The translations under genes and the position numbers were made by a program. This document shows, piece after piece, positions 51,584 through 61,240 of a stretch of 64,000 bases of DNA; position 1 is the stretch's first letter; each line of letters opens with the position of its first letter. Where the stretch lies: contig SVEN01000007.1 of assembly GCA_015057365.1 (NCBI GenBank), forward strand, positions 1 to 64,000, read 5' to 3'. A model generated the notes under the pieces. It was not told where the DNA came from. It saw only the letters and a program-made list of their open reading frames with translations, and did no database searches. This DNA comes from Lachnospiraceae bacterium. Its GTDB lineage: Bacteria; Bacillota; Clostridia; Lachnospirales; Lachnospiraceae.

Positions 51584-52525
51584 ATGGCGGGATATGACGA
51601 ACGTTTTGCGGAAGTAAAAGAAAGACTGGCGCGGAAGCAGCATCTGGAGGCGGTACAGCCGAGTCTGCAAGAGCAGTATAGTGATGTGCTGGCAAAGGTG
51701 ACGGAGCTTCGGGAAATAAAGGCGTCGGAGCAGAAAGACGTAGACCGGTTGGAGCAGGGAAGTCTGGCGGCATTTTTTCTCAATGTGGTCGGGAAAAAGG
51801 AAGAAAAGCTTGCGAAAGAACAGCGGGAAGCCTATCAGGCTGCAGTGAAATGTGATGTGGCGGAAAAGGAATTGTATGAGATTGAGTCACGCCTTAACAG
51901 GACGGTTGAGGAGCTGGCAACGTTACAAGACTGTGAAAAGGAATACGAGAATTTGCTGCAGAAAAAGCGGAACGATATCAAACGACAGGGTCTGCCGGCA
52001 GCGGAGGAAATCATAAAGCTTGAGAAGCAGCTGTTTGAGGTGGAGAAGAAGGCAAAGGAAATCAAGGAAGCTGTTACTGCCGGAACTAAGGCGAAGGAGC
52101 TTGCGAAAGCGGCTCACGAGAGCTTGGACAGTGCGGACGGGTGGAGTACCTGGGATTTGTTTGGCGGAGGGTTTATGACCGATATGCTGAAGCATGGAGA
52201 TATCGACGAAGCCCAGAAGCGGATTGAAGAATTACAGGTACAGCTTCGTAATTTTAAAACAGAGCTTACGGATGTGCGGATTGAGGCAAACATTACAATT
52301 GATATAGATGAAATACTGAAATTTGCGGATTATGTGTTTGACGGCTTCTTTTCTGCCTATGCGGTAAAGCAGCGGGTCGAGGATGCCATCGGACAGGTAG
52401 AGGAGACGGAAGAGAAGATAGAGGGGCTGTTAAAGCAACTGAGCCGGTTAGAGGCAGAGAGTGAGAAGGAATCGGAATGCTGTCGGGAGACAATGCGCCG
52501 GTTGATTACGACAACGGAAGTATAA
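51584..52525 (+). CDS. Coiled-coil protein of unknown function
   Basis: Protein of 313 residues with long heptad-like stretches (about 10-60, 90-180 and 205-300), rich in Glu, Lys and Leu. The central segment WSTWDLFGGGFMTDMLKHGD is conserved-looking. No membrane helix or signal peptide. Preceded by AGGGAGAAGGAG. I do not recognise the family. Confidence 0.7.
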   Translation: MAGYDERFAEVKERLARKQHLEAVQPSLQEQYSDVLAKVTELREIKASEQKDVDRLEQGSLAAFFLNVVGKKEEKLAKEQREAYQAAVKCDVAEKELYEIESRLNRTVEELATLQDCEKEYENLLQKKRNDIKRQGLPAAEEIIKLEKQLFEVEKKAKEIKEAVTAGTKAKELAKAAHESLDSADGWSTWDLFGGGFMTDMLKHGDIDEAQKRIEELQVQLRNFKTELTDVRIEANITIDIDEILKFADYVFDGFFSAYAVKQRVEDAIGQVEETEEKIEGLLKQLSRLEAESEKESECCRETMRRLITTTEV

Positions 52526-52563
52526 GGGTGGAAAAATAAAACGGGTACAAAGGAGTTAAAACA

Positions 52564-53283
52564 ATGGAACTAGAGAAAAAAGGTTTAAATCGTGACATTA
52601 TTAAATGCGTTGCTATGCTTACCATGCTGCTGAATCACATTGCACATGCACTGTTGACAGAGGGGACTTTGTTGTATAACGTGTTTATCGGTGTAGGGTA
52701 TTTTACCGCCATTACCATGTGCTACTTTTTGGTGGAGGGGTACGAGTACACCCGCTCCAAGAAAAAATATGCCCTGCGTTTGCTGGTATTCGGTTTGCTG
52801 TCCCAGGTGCCGTTTATGTTGCTGTTCCAGATGCCGGCACTTAACATGTTGTTCAGTTTGTTAATCTGCTTTGCCATGTTGTGCATTCTGGATAACATGC
52901 AGGGAACGTGGTACGGAATTGTGTTAATCGTGCTGTTGTTTATCGTATCGATTTTTTCGGACTGGCCGATCATGGCACCGGCATTTACTCTATTGTTCCG
53001 CTGGAGCAATAAGAACCGAATGAAGCTTTTACTTTCCTACGGAATCTCGATTGCGATTTTCTGCTTCTTGAACGGACCGGGCCACTTGTTGACGGACTCC
53101 ATCGGCGGAGCGGTTTTACATACTGCATTGGAGGCTTTGGCATTGGTGGCATCCGCATTGGTGATTCTGTTCTTTTATAACGGTAAGAAATCCACCAAAG
53201 CACCGAAGTTTTTTAAATGGTTCTTCTATTTGTTCTATCCGGTGCATATTACGGTGTTATATGTGCTGACACTGGTGCTGTAA
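52564..53283 (+). CDS. TraX-family membrane protein
   Basis: Polytopic protein of 239 residues with about eight hydrophobic segments. DIIKCVAMLTMLLNHIAHAL near the N-terminus and the C-terminal KWFFYLFYPVHITVLYVL are typical of TraX, related to acyltransferase-3 proteins. In conjugative plasmids TraX acetylates pilin; in chromosomal clostridial copies the substrate is unknown. RBS AAAGGAG. No other conjugation gene is present. Confidence 0.88.
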   Translation: MELEKKGLNRDIIKCVAMLTMLLNHIAHALLTEGTLLYNVFIGVGYFTAITMCYFLVEGYEYTRSKKKYALRLLVFGLLSQVPFMLLFQMPALNMLFSLLICFAMLCILDNMQGTWYGIVLIVLLFIVSIFSDWPIMAPAFTLLFRWSNKNRMKLLLSYGISIAIFCFLNGPGHLLTDSIGGAVLHTALEALALVASALVILFFYNGKKSTKAPKFFKWFFYLFYPVHITVLYVLTLVL

Positions 53284-53334
53284 CGGTAAAAAGGCAGAAA
53301 AAGCTTTATAGAACCGTGAAGTGTGAAATATCTC

Positions 53335-53363
53335 TTGAATCATAACGCGTTTTTCGCTATAAT
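53335..53363 (+). promoter_or_regulatory. SigA-type promoter for the PEGA protein gene
   Basis: TTGAAT (53335-53340), a 17-bp spacer and TATAAT (53358-53363), about 145 bp before the start codon. Confidence 0.75.
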
Positions 53364-53370
53364 GAACTAG

Positions 53371-53475
53371 GAAAGCAGTGCTTTCCCGGTTCGCCTCCGG
53401 CGGATCGCACGAATTTGCATGGGAAACTGCTGCTTTGCAGCGCAAATTCGGCGGAGAAACGCTTAACAGCGTTTC
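53371..53475 (+). repeat. Structured leader with three hairpins
   Basis: GAAAGC/GCTTTC (53371-53385), CGAATTTGC/GCAAATTCG (53410-53418 with 53442-53450, enclosing GCTGC/GCAGC), and GAAACGC/GCGTTTC (53456-53475) all lie in the presumed 5' leader of the PEGA gene. The style resembles the palindromic insert at 4493-4661. No known riboswitch class is recognised. Confidence 0.5.
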
Positions 53476-53506
53476 TATAGTAGGCCAAGAGCCGGGAGGG
53501 ATTTGT

Positions 53507-55048
53507 ATGAAGAGTGAAAAACGCGTTCTTTTTTTGTTGGCAGCGTCTGCGGTGGTAATTCTCCTGGTGACGGTGCTGACGCTTTTTTCGGGAAAAGAAG
53601 AGCCTGCCGGAACGAAGAAGCCGGGGAAGGACCCGAGGGTAACAGCCGGGGCCACTGTAACCGGTGGGATTACGGCGGAGCATAATAAGCTGATGATGGT
53701 AAAGTCGGTGGATACGGCAGAGAGTACCATTACAGTATATGATTTGGAGGACGGCGGTGAAGTGACGCTCTCTTATGATGTGGCGGCGGATATCCGCAGC
53801 AAGTACGGGAGCCTTACCTATGCAGCGTCTCTTGTCTACGGACAGATTGTTCGGGCGGAGTATGACGGAGAGGGCCGTCTTGTAAAGATGCAGCTATCCG
53901 GAGAACATTGGGAGCTTCACGGAGTGGAGGAATTTTCGATTACGGACAGCACTCTTACGGTGAATAATACGACCTATAAGCTTACGGAAGCGACGATTGC
54001 TTATTGTGAAGGCGAGAAAATCGCTCTGGGTGAGGTGCGGGACATCGATCGGGTAGAACTGTGCGGTATGGCGTCCGAGATATTGACGATTCATGTGGTA
54101 AAGGGCCACGGTTCCATTAAACTTGTAAATTGTACGGAATTTCAGGGGGCGAAAGTTACCTTTAAGGACGAGAGTCATGTGTTAGATGGAGAACCGACCT
54201 ATCTGGTGAGGGAAGGGAAGTATACCGTATCCGTAGTCGGAGAGAAAAATGCCGCGGCGGCAGAAGTGACTGTAGCGCGGAATGAGCAGGTAGTGATTGA
54301 TTTATACGAATACGGCGGTGCGCCGGTAGAGACGGCACAGGTACGGTTTAAGGTGACGCCGTTTTCCGCAGTACTTAAGATTGACGGAGAACGGGTGGAG
54401 TATTACGAGCAGGATTTGGTACTGGAGTACGGCGAGCATGAAGTGGTGGCGGAACTTGGGGGTTACACGACTTACAAGGGTATTCTTGCGATTACCAGGC
54501 CGTATCATACCTTCCAAATCGACTTGCCGGAGCGTCCGGTGACAAGTCAGGACCCGGAGGAGGACGATTCCGGTGACGGAACCGGGACCGGAGACGGTCC
54601 GCAGGAGGGCGACGATTCTCAGGGTAAAAACGACGGAGACAACGGAGACGAAGACGGTACCCCGGAGGGTGACGGTTCCACAGAGAATCCGGAAGGTGAC
54701 ACTTCAGGGGACGATAGCGGAGAAGGTTCCGGTGATGAGTCCGGCAGCGGAGCAGGTGAATCGGGAAGCGTTTCCGGAGACGAGACAGCGGACCGCCGCT
54801 ATGTACCCATCGGAGCGGCCGGCGGATATGACTATGATAAAGAATACAGTACCTTTTTATTGGAGCCTGCGGGAGCGATTGTGTTGATTGACGGTATCAG
54901 TCTCGGTGCGGCACCGGTAGAGTTTGAAAAGATACTGGGTACCTATACCATTACGCTACGGAAGAACGGCAAGGAAAAGGAGTATACCGTGACCGTGGAC
55001 GAGGGCAGCTTTGAGGGAGACGTATACTGGAAGTTTTCCATGAACTGA
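53507..55048 (+). CDS. PEGA-domain membrane protein with acidic Gly/Asp-rich linker
   Basis: Protein of 513 residues; ATG 53507 follows GGGAGGG, far better than the frame opening at 53378. One N-terminal membrane helix (about 7-28). Two PEGA-like beta domains occur: one at about 308-365 (VRFKVTPFSAVLKIDGERVE) and one at the C-terminus (LEPAGAIVLIDGISLGAAPV). A linker of about 90 residues rich in Gly, Asp, Ser and Glu lies between them. PEGA domains are cell-surface or wall-associated modules. No catalytic motif is seen. Confidence 0.85.
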   Translation: MKSEKRVLFLLAASAVVILLVTVLTLFSGKEEPAGTKKPGKDPRVTAGATVTGGITAEHNKLMMVKSVDTAESTITVYDLEDGGEVTLSYDVAADIRSKYGSLTYAASLVYGQIVRAEYDGEGRLVKMQLSGEHWELHGVEEFSITDSTLTVNNTTYKLTEATIAYCEGEKIALGEVRDIDRVELCGMASEILTIHVVKGHGSIKLVNCTEFQGAKVTFKDESHVLDGEPTYLVREGKYTVSVVGEKNAAAAEVTVARNEQVVIDLYEYGGAPVETAQVRFKVTPFSAVLKIDGERVEYYEQDLVLEYGEHEVVAELGGYTTYKGILAITRPYHTFQIDLPERPVTSQDPEEDDSGDGTGTGDGPQEGDDSQGKNDGDNGDEDGTPEGDGSTENPEGDTSGDDSGEGSGDESGSGAGESGSVSGDETADRRYVPIGAAGGYDYDKEYSTFLLEPAGAIVLIDGISLGAAPVEFEKILGTYTITLRKNGKEKEYTVTVDEGSFEGDVYWKFSMN

Positions 55049-55063
55049 CGGAAAGGATAAACC

Positions 55064-55717
55064 ATGAAATATAAGTATATTCTATTTGATTTGGACGGAA
55101 CGGTAACCAATCCGGAGGAGGGCATTACAAAAAGCTTTGCCTATGCTCTGGAGCATATGGGCATTCATGTGGAGGACCGGACCGAGCTTCGTAAGGTCAT
55201 CGGACCGCCGCTTTTGCAGTCCTTTGACGAGTTTTATCATTTTACGAAGGAGCAGGCCTTAGAGGCTACCGCCAAGTATCGCGAGCGGTACGGCGATATC
55301 GGCTGGGCGGAAAACGAAGTGTACGACGGTGTGGAGGAGATGTTGAAGACCTTGTCCGAGGCAGGAGCGAAGTTGATTTTAGCTACCTCGAAGCCGGAGC
55401 GTTATGCGGTGCGGATTATGGAGCATTTCGGCCTTGCAAAGTATTTTACCATGCTTTGCGGTGCGGATGATTATGCCAAGGACCGCAGTACAAAGGAGCA
55501 GGTAGTTCGTTATGCTTTGGAGCAGAACGGAATCACCGATACAGGGGAAGTAATTATGGTAGGCGACCGGAACTTTGATGTCATCGGAGCAGCCGCCTTG
55601 GGGATCAAAACCATTGGTGTATTGTATGGGTTTGGGGATGAGGAGGAATTGTTGTCCGCGGGTGCCATGCATCTGGTAAGGACACCGCAGGAGCTGACAG
55701 AGTATCTCTTAGGCTGA
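55064..55717 (+). CDS. HAD-family phosphatase (phosphoglycolate phosphatase-like)
   Basis: Protein of 217 residues of the PGP/Gph subgroup. HAD motif I FDLDGTVTN, motif II LATSKPE, motif III Lys in DRSTKEQVV, and motif IV VGDRNFDVIGAAALG are in order. A helical cap lies between motifs I and II. Likely dephosphorylates a small phosphorylated metabolite; the precise substrate is unknown. Confidence 0.92.
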   Translation: MKYKYILFDLDGTVTNPEEGITKSFAYALEHMGIHVEDRTELRKVIGPPLLQSFDEFYHFTKEQALEATAKYRERYGDIGWAENEVYDGVEEMLKTLSEAGAKLILATSKPERYAVRIMEHFGLAKYFTMLCGADDYAKDRSTKEQVVRYALEQNGITDTGEVIMVGDRNFDVIGAAALGIKTIGVLYGFGDEEELLSAGAMHLVRTPQELTEYLLG

Positions 55718-55827
55718 TTCGGAAGGCCCGGCAGAGAGGATATCTGTACCGGCGGGGGACAAAATAAGAGGTGGGACTCTATATTAGGGCAGAAGATGCG
55801 GGAAAACCGCAGAATAAGGAGGAAATT

Positions 55828-56778
55828 ATGGACAAGCAGACAAAAGCGGTACTGAAAATAACGGGCTTTGTTGTATTAGCCATTGCGGTACTGGTAATTC
55901 TCTTTAGTTCGTTTTATACGATTAAAGAGCAGGAACAGGCAGTAGTGACGACGTTCGGTGTACCGAACACGGTGAGTGAGCCGGGACTTCATTTGAAGAT
56001 TCCGTTTGTACAGAAGGTGGAAAAGGTAGATACAACCATTAAGGGCTTTGCCATCGGTTACGATGAGAACACCAACCTGACGAAGGAGGATGAATCTCTT
56101 ATGATTACCTCCGATGACAGTTTTGTAAATGTGGACTTTTATGTGGAATATAAGGTGGTTGACCCGGTAAAGGCGTTGTACGCATCGGAGCAGCCGGTGA
56201 CCATTTTAAAAAATATTGCGCAGTCCTGTATTCGTACCGTAGTGGGACATAATGAGGTTTATACGGTAATTACGACCGGTAAAATAGAAATTCAGGCAGA
56301 GATTAAGGAACGGATTATGGAGGAACTGGCGGTACAGGATATCGGTATCCAGTTGATTAATATTACGATTCAGGATGCGGAGCCGCCGACCGTCGAGGTA
56401 ATGGAGGCGTTTAAGGCCGTGGAAACCGCAAAGCAGGGTATGGAAACTGCTATTAATAATGCCAATAAATACCGGAATGAAAAGCTTCCGAGTGCAGAAG
56501 CTCAGATTGACAGGATAAAAAAAGAAGCAGAAGCGGAAAGAGAAGCCCGCATTAACGAGGCAGAAGGTCAGGCAGCACGTTTTAATGCGTTGTATGAGGA
56601 GTATATTAAGTACCCGCTCATTACAAAGCAGCGGATGTACTATGAGGCCATGGAAGAGCTTCTTCCTGATTTGAAGCTGATTATCGACAGCAGTGACGGG
56701 TCCGTCGAAAAGTGGTTGCCGCTTGACTCTTTGGAGCCCGACAGCCCGGCAGCGTCACTGGCACCGGTAATGCAGTAG
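55828..56778 (+). CDS. hflK: SPFH/HflK membrane protein
   Basis: Protein of 316 residues; ATG 55828 follows AAGGAGG and gives a membrane helix at about 11-30 (FVVLAIAVLVILFSSFYTI). The SPFH (band 7) domain begins KEQEQAVVTTFGVPNTVSEPGL, and the later ETAINNANKYRNEKLPSAEA with a helical tail is typical of HflK. HflK and HflC form the cage that surrounds and regulates the membrane protease FtsH. hflC follows after 18 bp. Confidence 0.9.
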   Translation: MDKQTKAVLKITGFVVLAIAVLVILFSSFYTIKEQEQAVVTTFGVPNTVSEPGLHLKIPFVQKVEKVDTTIKGFAIGYDENTNLTKEDESLMITSDDSFVNVDFYVEYKVVDPVKALYASEQPVTILKNIAQSCIRTVVGHNEVYTVITTGKIEIQAEIKERIMEELAVQDIGIQLINITIQDAEPPTVEVMEAFKAVETAKQGMETAINNANKYRNEKLPSAEAQIDRIKKEAEAEREARINEAEGQAARFNALYEEYIKYPLITKQRMYYEAMEELLPDLKLIIDSSDGSVEKWLPLDSLEPDSPAASLAPVMQ

Positions 56779-56796
56779 TAGGAAGGGGGATTTGAC

Positions 56797-57699
56797 ATGG
56801 AAGAAAAGTTAGAGAGATACCCGCAGAAGTCGGGAGTAGGCAAGTGGATTGTCATCGGGATTGTAGCGGTTGTTTTGTTTATTCTTTCCCAGACTTGTTT
56901 GGTAGTGACCTACCAGAACGAATACAAGCTGATTAAGCAATTCGGCAAAGTAGAGAAGATTGTGTCCGAGCCGGGACTTAGTTTTAAGGTTCCGTTTATT
57001 CAGACGGTGGATACCCTGCCGAAGGAGATGCTGTTATATGATTTACAGCCGTCGGAGGTAATTACCAAGGATAAAAAGGCCATGGTATGTGACTGCTATG
57101 TGTTGTGGAAGATTTCCGACCCGCAGTTGTTTATTCAGACCTTGAATTCTCAAAGTTATGCGGAAAATCGTATCAATACCACTGTATACAATGCGGTAAA
57201 AAATGCGATTTCCAGTATGGATCAGAAGGAAGTGGTTTCCGGACGTGACGGAGAGCTGAGTGAGGCGATTCGCACCAATATCGGTACGTCTATGGACCAG
57301 TACGGCATCGATTTGATTTCCGTGGAAACGAAGCATCTGGATTTGCCGAGTGATAATAAGGCGGCAGTGTACGAGCGTATGATTTCCGAACGTAACAATG
57401 AGGCGGCGCAGTATACCGCAACCGGTGAAGCGGAAGCTGCGAAGATTCGTACCCAGACCGATAATGAAGTGGCGATCAGCCTGTCCGAAGCAGAGGCAGA
57501 GGCAGAGAAGATTGTCGCAGAGGGTGAAGCGGAGTATATGAGAATTATGTCTACCGTATACGGAGATGAGTCCCGGAGCGAGTTCTATACCTTTGTACGT
57601 TCTCTGGATGCGGCAAAGGCTTCTTTGGTAGGAAAGAACAAGACCGTAATTCTGTCCGAGGATTCTCCGATGGCGGAGATATTTAATTCGATTCGGTAA
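56797..57699 (+). CDS. hflC: SPFH/HflC membrane protein
   Basis: Protein of 300 residues with a membrane helix at about 18-38 and an SPFH domain (YQNEYKLIKQFGKVEKIVSE). A long helical region with EAAKIRTQTDNEVAISLSEA and the conserved DLISVETKHLDLPSDN point to HflC. Paired with hflK. Confidence 0.92.
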   Translation: MEEKLERYPQKSGVGKWIVIGIVAVVLFILSQTCLVVTYQNEYKLIKQFGKVEKIVSEPGLSFKVPFIQTVDTLPKEMLLYDLQPSEVITKDKKAMVCDCYVLWKISDPQLFIQTLNSQSYAENRINTTVYNAVKNAISSMDQKEVVSGRDGELSEAIRTNIGTSMDQYGIDLISVETKHLDLPSDNKAAVYERMISERNNEAAQYTATGEAEAAKIRTQTDNEVAISLSEAEAEAEKIVAEGEAEYMRIMSTVYGDESRSEFYTFVRSLDAAKASLVGKNKTVILSEDSPMAEIFNSIR

Positions 57700-57770
57700 A
57701 GATTTGACAGAGATATTGTAATGACAGAGAAAATGTAAATAATAACGACAGACGAAAGGCGGAAGAAACT

Positions 57771-58463
57771 ATGCACGTTACATTAACCGGTAATTTAGGA
57801 AGCGGGAAGTCCACACTGAGCAGAATTTTAGAGGCAGAGTACGGCTATGAAATCTTTTCCACGGGAAAGGTAATTCGCCAGATTGCCGAGGAGCAGGGCG
57901 TCAGCGTATTGGAAATGAATAAGCTGATGGAAAAGGACCATAAATACGACCATATGATTGATGATACTACGGCGCGTATTTCCAGAGAGCAGAAGGAGAA
58001 GAAGCTTTTGTTCGATTCCCGTCTGGCATGGAACTTTGTAGAGGAATCCTTTAAAGTATTTTTATCCGTAAGTCTCCCGGTGGCGGCATCCCGCGTACTG
58101 GCAGATAAGAGCCGTGGAGATGTGGAGTCTTACCGGTCCGTGGAGGAGTGTATGGCCGGTTTAAAGGATCGTGCGGCAACGGAGGACCGTCGTTATAAGG
58201 ACATTTACGGTATCGAATACTTTAATTATTCAAATTATAATTTGGTACTGGATTCCAGTGACTGTGCGCCGGATGTTCTGGCAAAGATTTTAGTCGATGA
58301 AGCAACCGCAGCAGAAGAAAAGCTGGCGAAGGGCGAACGAATCGGTACGAAGCTTATTTTGGATAAGAATCGCCCGGAGGAAGATTTTGCCAAGGAAAAG
58401 GCAGAAGGAACCGTACGCCTGCAGACGATTTACGGTGTAGAATTCCTTGTTGTGGAGCTGTAA
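57771..58463 (+). CDS. Cytidylate kinase-like nucleotide kinase
   Basis: P-loop kinase of 230 residues: GNLGSGKS (residues 7-14 with the preceding Gly), DDTTARISREQKEKKLLFDS, and the lid-like AATEDRRYKDIYGIEYFN. This matches the cytidylate kinase-like family seen in Clostridia rather than classical Cmk. It probably phosphorylates a nucleoside monophosphate; exact substrate unknown. A cmk elsewhere in the genome would argue for a different role. Confidence 0.82.
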   Translation: MHVTLTGNLGSGKSTLSRILEAEYGYEIFSTGKVIRQIAEEQGVSVLEMNKLMEKDHKYDHMIDDTTARISREQKEKKLLFDSRLAWNFVEESFKVFLSVSLPVAASRVLADKSRGDVESYRSVEECMAGLKDRAATEDRRYKDIYGIEYFNYSNYNLVLDSSDCAPDVLAKILVDEATAAEEKLAKGERIGTKLILDKNRPEEDFAKEKAEGTVRLQTIYGVEFLVVEL

Positions 58464-58617
58464 GGCAGAATTGAGAAAGAGTCTGCCGTTTTCGGCAGAA
58501 ATGAGGCCTGAAGCAAAAGGAAAAAACCGACTTCTTTGACAGTAATACAATACCATAGGGAAACAAAATCCGGGACATACTGAGAGTGATTCAGTATACC
58601 GGAAGGAGCGTGACGCT

Positions 58618-59685
58618 ATGGGAAAGTCGGTGTTTCTACAGGAAAAGTATAAAACGATTTATAAAGGAATCGGAGTAACAGCGGGAGTGTACCTTGCGTT
58701 TCGCTATGCACTTCCGCTGTTTGCACCTTTTGTGGCGGCATATCTTTTGGCGGGGGCGGTACGTCCCGCTGTTCGTTTTTTAAAACGGAAGCTACGGATT
58801 CCGGTGGGAGTGGGAGCTGTAGTGATGTTGGCCATTTTGGCGGGGGTACTTATCACCGGTATTGCCTGCCTCGGAAAGCTTTTGGTGGAACAGATTGTAC
58901 GGTTTATAGAGAATTACGGGACCTATCGGGATACGGCTCTTGGTGTGGCGGAGCGTTTTTGCAGCCGGGTGGACGGATGGTTTTCTTTAAAAACCGGGAC
59001 GGCGGAAGATATGATGCATATGGGCTTGGCACGTATCGGGGAGACGGTAAATACGGAAATGCTTCCCAGGATATCCAAACAGTCGTTGAAGGCTCTGGGG
59101 ACGTTGGCATACGGCATAGCAGGTGTTATGATAGCGTTTGTGGCAGCGGTATTGCTTTTATGTGACCGGGAAAAATATGCAAAAGGGTACCGGAGAAGTC
59201 CGTTTTATGCGGAAGTGAAGCAAGTGTTGGGACGGTTATCCGAGGCCGGTGTGGCATATTTGAAAACCCAATGTATCCTGATTGTGCTGATCGGATTAAT
59301 TTGTACGGTGGGATTTTTGTTTGTGAAGCGAGACTATGCATTGCTACTGGGCATCGGTGTGGCGATATTGGATGCCTTTCCGGTACTGGGCTCGGGACTG
59401 GTTCTTGTTCCGTGGGCGGTTGTTTGTCTGGTACAGGGAAATTATGTAAAGGTAGCGATTCTAATCATCATGTATTTGTTGTGTGTATTGGTCCGGGAAG
59501 GGTTGGAACCTAAGCTTCTCGGGAACAGAATCGGGATACCGCCGCTTTATACGTTGATGGCGGTATATGTGGGAGTGGAATTGTTCGGATTGCTCGGCGT
59601 GATATTGGGGCCCTTCGGTCTGGTAATTATCCGGGCGGTATTGGATACGGAAAAAGGCGAATCGGAAGAAGCCGATTCGAGATGA
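58618..59685 (+). CDS. AI-2E/YtvI-like membrane permease
   Basis: Protein of 355 residues with about seven to eight membrane segments. The family signature appears near the C-terminus as VREGLEPKLLGNRIGIPPLY followed by VGVELFGLLGVILGPFG. YtvI-like members are sporulation-associated in Clostridia. An inverted repeat ATACTGA...TCAGTAT (58576-58597) lies just upstream and may be an operator or transcript hairpin. Confidence 0.85.
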   Translation: MGKSVFLQEKYKTIYKGIGVTAGVYLAFRYALPLFAPFVAAYLLAGAVRPAVRFLKRKLRIPVGVGAVVMLAILAGVLITGIACLGKLLVEQIVRFIENYGTYRDTALGVAERFCSRVDGWFSLKTGTAEDMMHMGLARIGETVNTEMLPRISKQSLKALGTLAYGIAGVMIAFVAAVLLLCDREKYAKGYRRSPFYAEVKQVLGRLSEAGVAYLKTQCILIVLIGLICTVGFLFVKRDYALLLGIGVAILDAFPVLGSGLVLVPWAVVCLVQGNYVKVAILIIMYLLCVLVREGLEPKLLGNRIGIPPLYTLMAVYVGVELFGLLGVILGPFGLVIIRAVLDTEKGESEEADSR

Positions 59686-59713
59686 TACAAAAGAAGCGGG
59701 AAGGAGAGACGGT

Positions 59714-60892
59714 ATGACCGGATTATTGGTAAAACTATTTGTAAAAAACTATGAACAGGCACAGTTGCCGGAGGTAAGGGCATCCTACGGAAAGCTTTCG
59801 GGCATGGTGGGCATTGTATGTAATATCGTGTTGTTTGCGGCAAAGTTTCTTCTCGGAACATTGACGGCATCGGTTGCGATTACTGCAGATGCCTTTAATA
59901 ATCTCGGCGATGCATCTTCCGGAATTGTAAGCTTTTTGGGCTTTAAAATGGCCAGCCGGCCGGCGGATAAAGAGCATCCCTACGGTCATGCCCGGTACGA
60001 ATATCTGGCAGGCCTTACGGTGTGTGTATTGATCCTGGTAATCGGTGTGGAATTGTTGAAAGAAAGTTTCGGAAAGATTTTGCATCCGCAGCCGGTGGAT
60101 TTCTCCTGGGTGACGGTGGCAGTGTTGCTTCTGGCAATCGGTGTGAAGCTCTGGCTGGCGGTCTTTAATCGGACCTTGGGAAAGCGAATCAGTTCCCAGA
60201 CCTTAATGGCAACAGCGGCGGACAGCAGAAATGATGTGATTGCCACCGGTGCGGTTATCTTGGCAACGGTATTGTCTCATGTGACGAAGGTTTCGCTGGA
60301 TGGCTACATGGGCCTTTTGGTGGCGTTGTTTATTCTTTACAGCGGAGTAAATCTGGTGAAGGAGACGTTGGATCCTATTCTCGGAAAGGCGGCTGACGAG
60401 GAGCTGGTAAAAGAGATTGAGAAACGGATTATGAGCTATCCCGGAGTGCTCGGAACTCATGATTTGATGATGCACGATTATGGCCCGAGCAGATTGTTCG
60501 GTAGCGTGCATGTAGAGGTGGCAGCGGAGGAAGATGTTTTGAAAAGCCATGATATGGTAGATAACATCGAACGTGATTTTTTGAGTGAATTAAATATTCA
60601 TCTTATTGTACATATGGACCCGATTGTTACAAAGGATGAATCGATACGTAATCTCCGTCACTGGCTGGCAAAGGAAGTAAAAAAGGTACATGAGGAGCTA
60701 ACTATACACGATTTACGTGTGGTGCCGGGAGAAACTCACACAAATATTATATTTGATTGTGTGGTGCCTCACGGTATTTCAAGGACCGATGAGGAAGTAA
60801 AGGAAGCGATTGATTTATTGGTGAAGGAGACGTATCCGAATTATTTTTGTGTGATAACCGTGGACCACAGCTATGCGGAAATGATGCATTAA
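59714..60892 (+). CDS. Cation diffusion facilitator family transporter
   Basis: Protein of 392 residues. Six membrane helices in the first ~215 residues with ITADAFNNLGDA and, later, ATAADSRNDVIATGA, which are the metal-site helices, and HPYGHARYEYLAGL. The cytoplasmic domain (about 225-392) shows GTHDLMMHDYGPSRLFGSVHVEV. It probably exports Zn, Mn or Fe in exchange for protons. The preceding gene ends 28 bp upstream. Confidence 0.93.
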   Translation: MTGLLVKLFVKNYEQAQLPEVRASYGKLSGMVGIVCNIVLFAAKFLLGTLTASVAITADAFNNLGDASSGIVSFLGFKMASRPADKEHPYGHARYEYLAGLTVCVLILVIGVELLKESFGKILHPQPVDFSWVTVAVLLLAIGVKLWLAVFNRTLGKRISSQTLMATAADSRNDVIATGAVILATVLSHVTKVSLDGYMGLLVALFILYSGVNLVKETLDPILGKAADEELVKEIEKRIMSYPGVLGTHDLMMHDYGPSRLFGSVHVEVAAEEDVLKSHDMVDNIERDFLSELNIHLIVHMDPIVTKDESIRNLRHWLAKEVKKVHEELTIHDLRVVPGETHTNIIFDCVVPHGISRTDEEVKEAIDLLVKETYPNYFCVITVDHSYAEMMH

Positions 60893-60925
60893 CCGGGAAA
60901 TGACGGGGGTACGAGCAATTAGTGG

Positions 60926-60954
60926 TTGACAAAATCATGAAATTCGGGTAAGAT
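60926..60954 (+). promoter_or_regulatory. SigA-type promoter for the proS T-box leader
   Basis: TTGACA (60926-60931), a 17-bp spacer and TAAGAT (60949-60954), at the start of the T-box leader. Confidence 0.75.
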
Positions 60955-60964
60955 ACACATAAGA

Positions 60965-61238
60965 TTTTCGGCTATGCCGATAAAACGTGACGAAGAAGAG
61001 GAATAGTACATGAAAGCAGTCCTTACAGAGAGGAAGACAAATGCTGAGAGTCTTTCGGATGTGCGGATGGAACCGGCCTCGGAGTCCCGCGTGACAAACG
61101 CGGCGCGGACCCTGCGATATCGGGGGAACACAGTGCAGGCTGTGTGAGTGAGCCGGACAGACCGGCTAAGAAGGGTGGTACCGCCGACGAATTTCGGTCC
61201 CTTCTACGGGTTCCCCGTAGAGGGGACTTTCCTTTTTG
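60965..61238 (+). promoter_or_regulatory. T-box leader with attenuator, upstream of proS
   Basis: The hallmark T-box sequence AAGGGTGGTACCGCC (61171-61185) follows a stem-I region beginning near 60985, with CAGAGAGG at about 61026-61033. GGAACCGG (61069-61076) in the specifier position contains CCG (61073-61075), a Pro codon. A strong terminator stem GTCCCTTCTACGGG/CCCGTAGAGGGGAC (61197-61227) ends in a T-rich stretch. Uncharged tRNA-Pro would pair here and allow read-through to proS. The gene begins about 640 nt later, an exceptionally long gap. Confidence 0.92.
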
Positions 61239-61240
61239 TC

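Noticed and set aside
52564-53283. TraX as evidence of a conjugative element
   Set aside because: No relaxase, coupling protein or mating-pair genes are nearby; chromosomal TraX-family genes are common in Clostridia.
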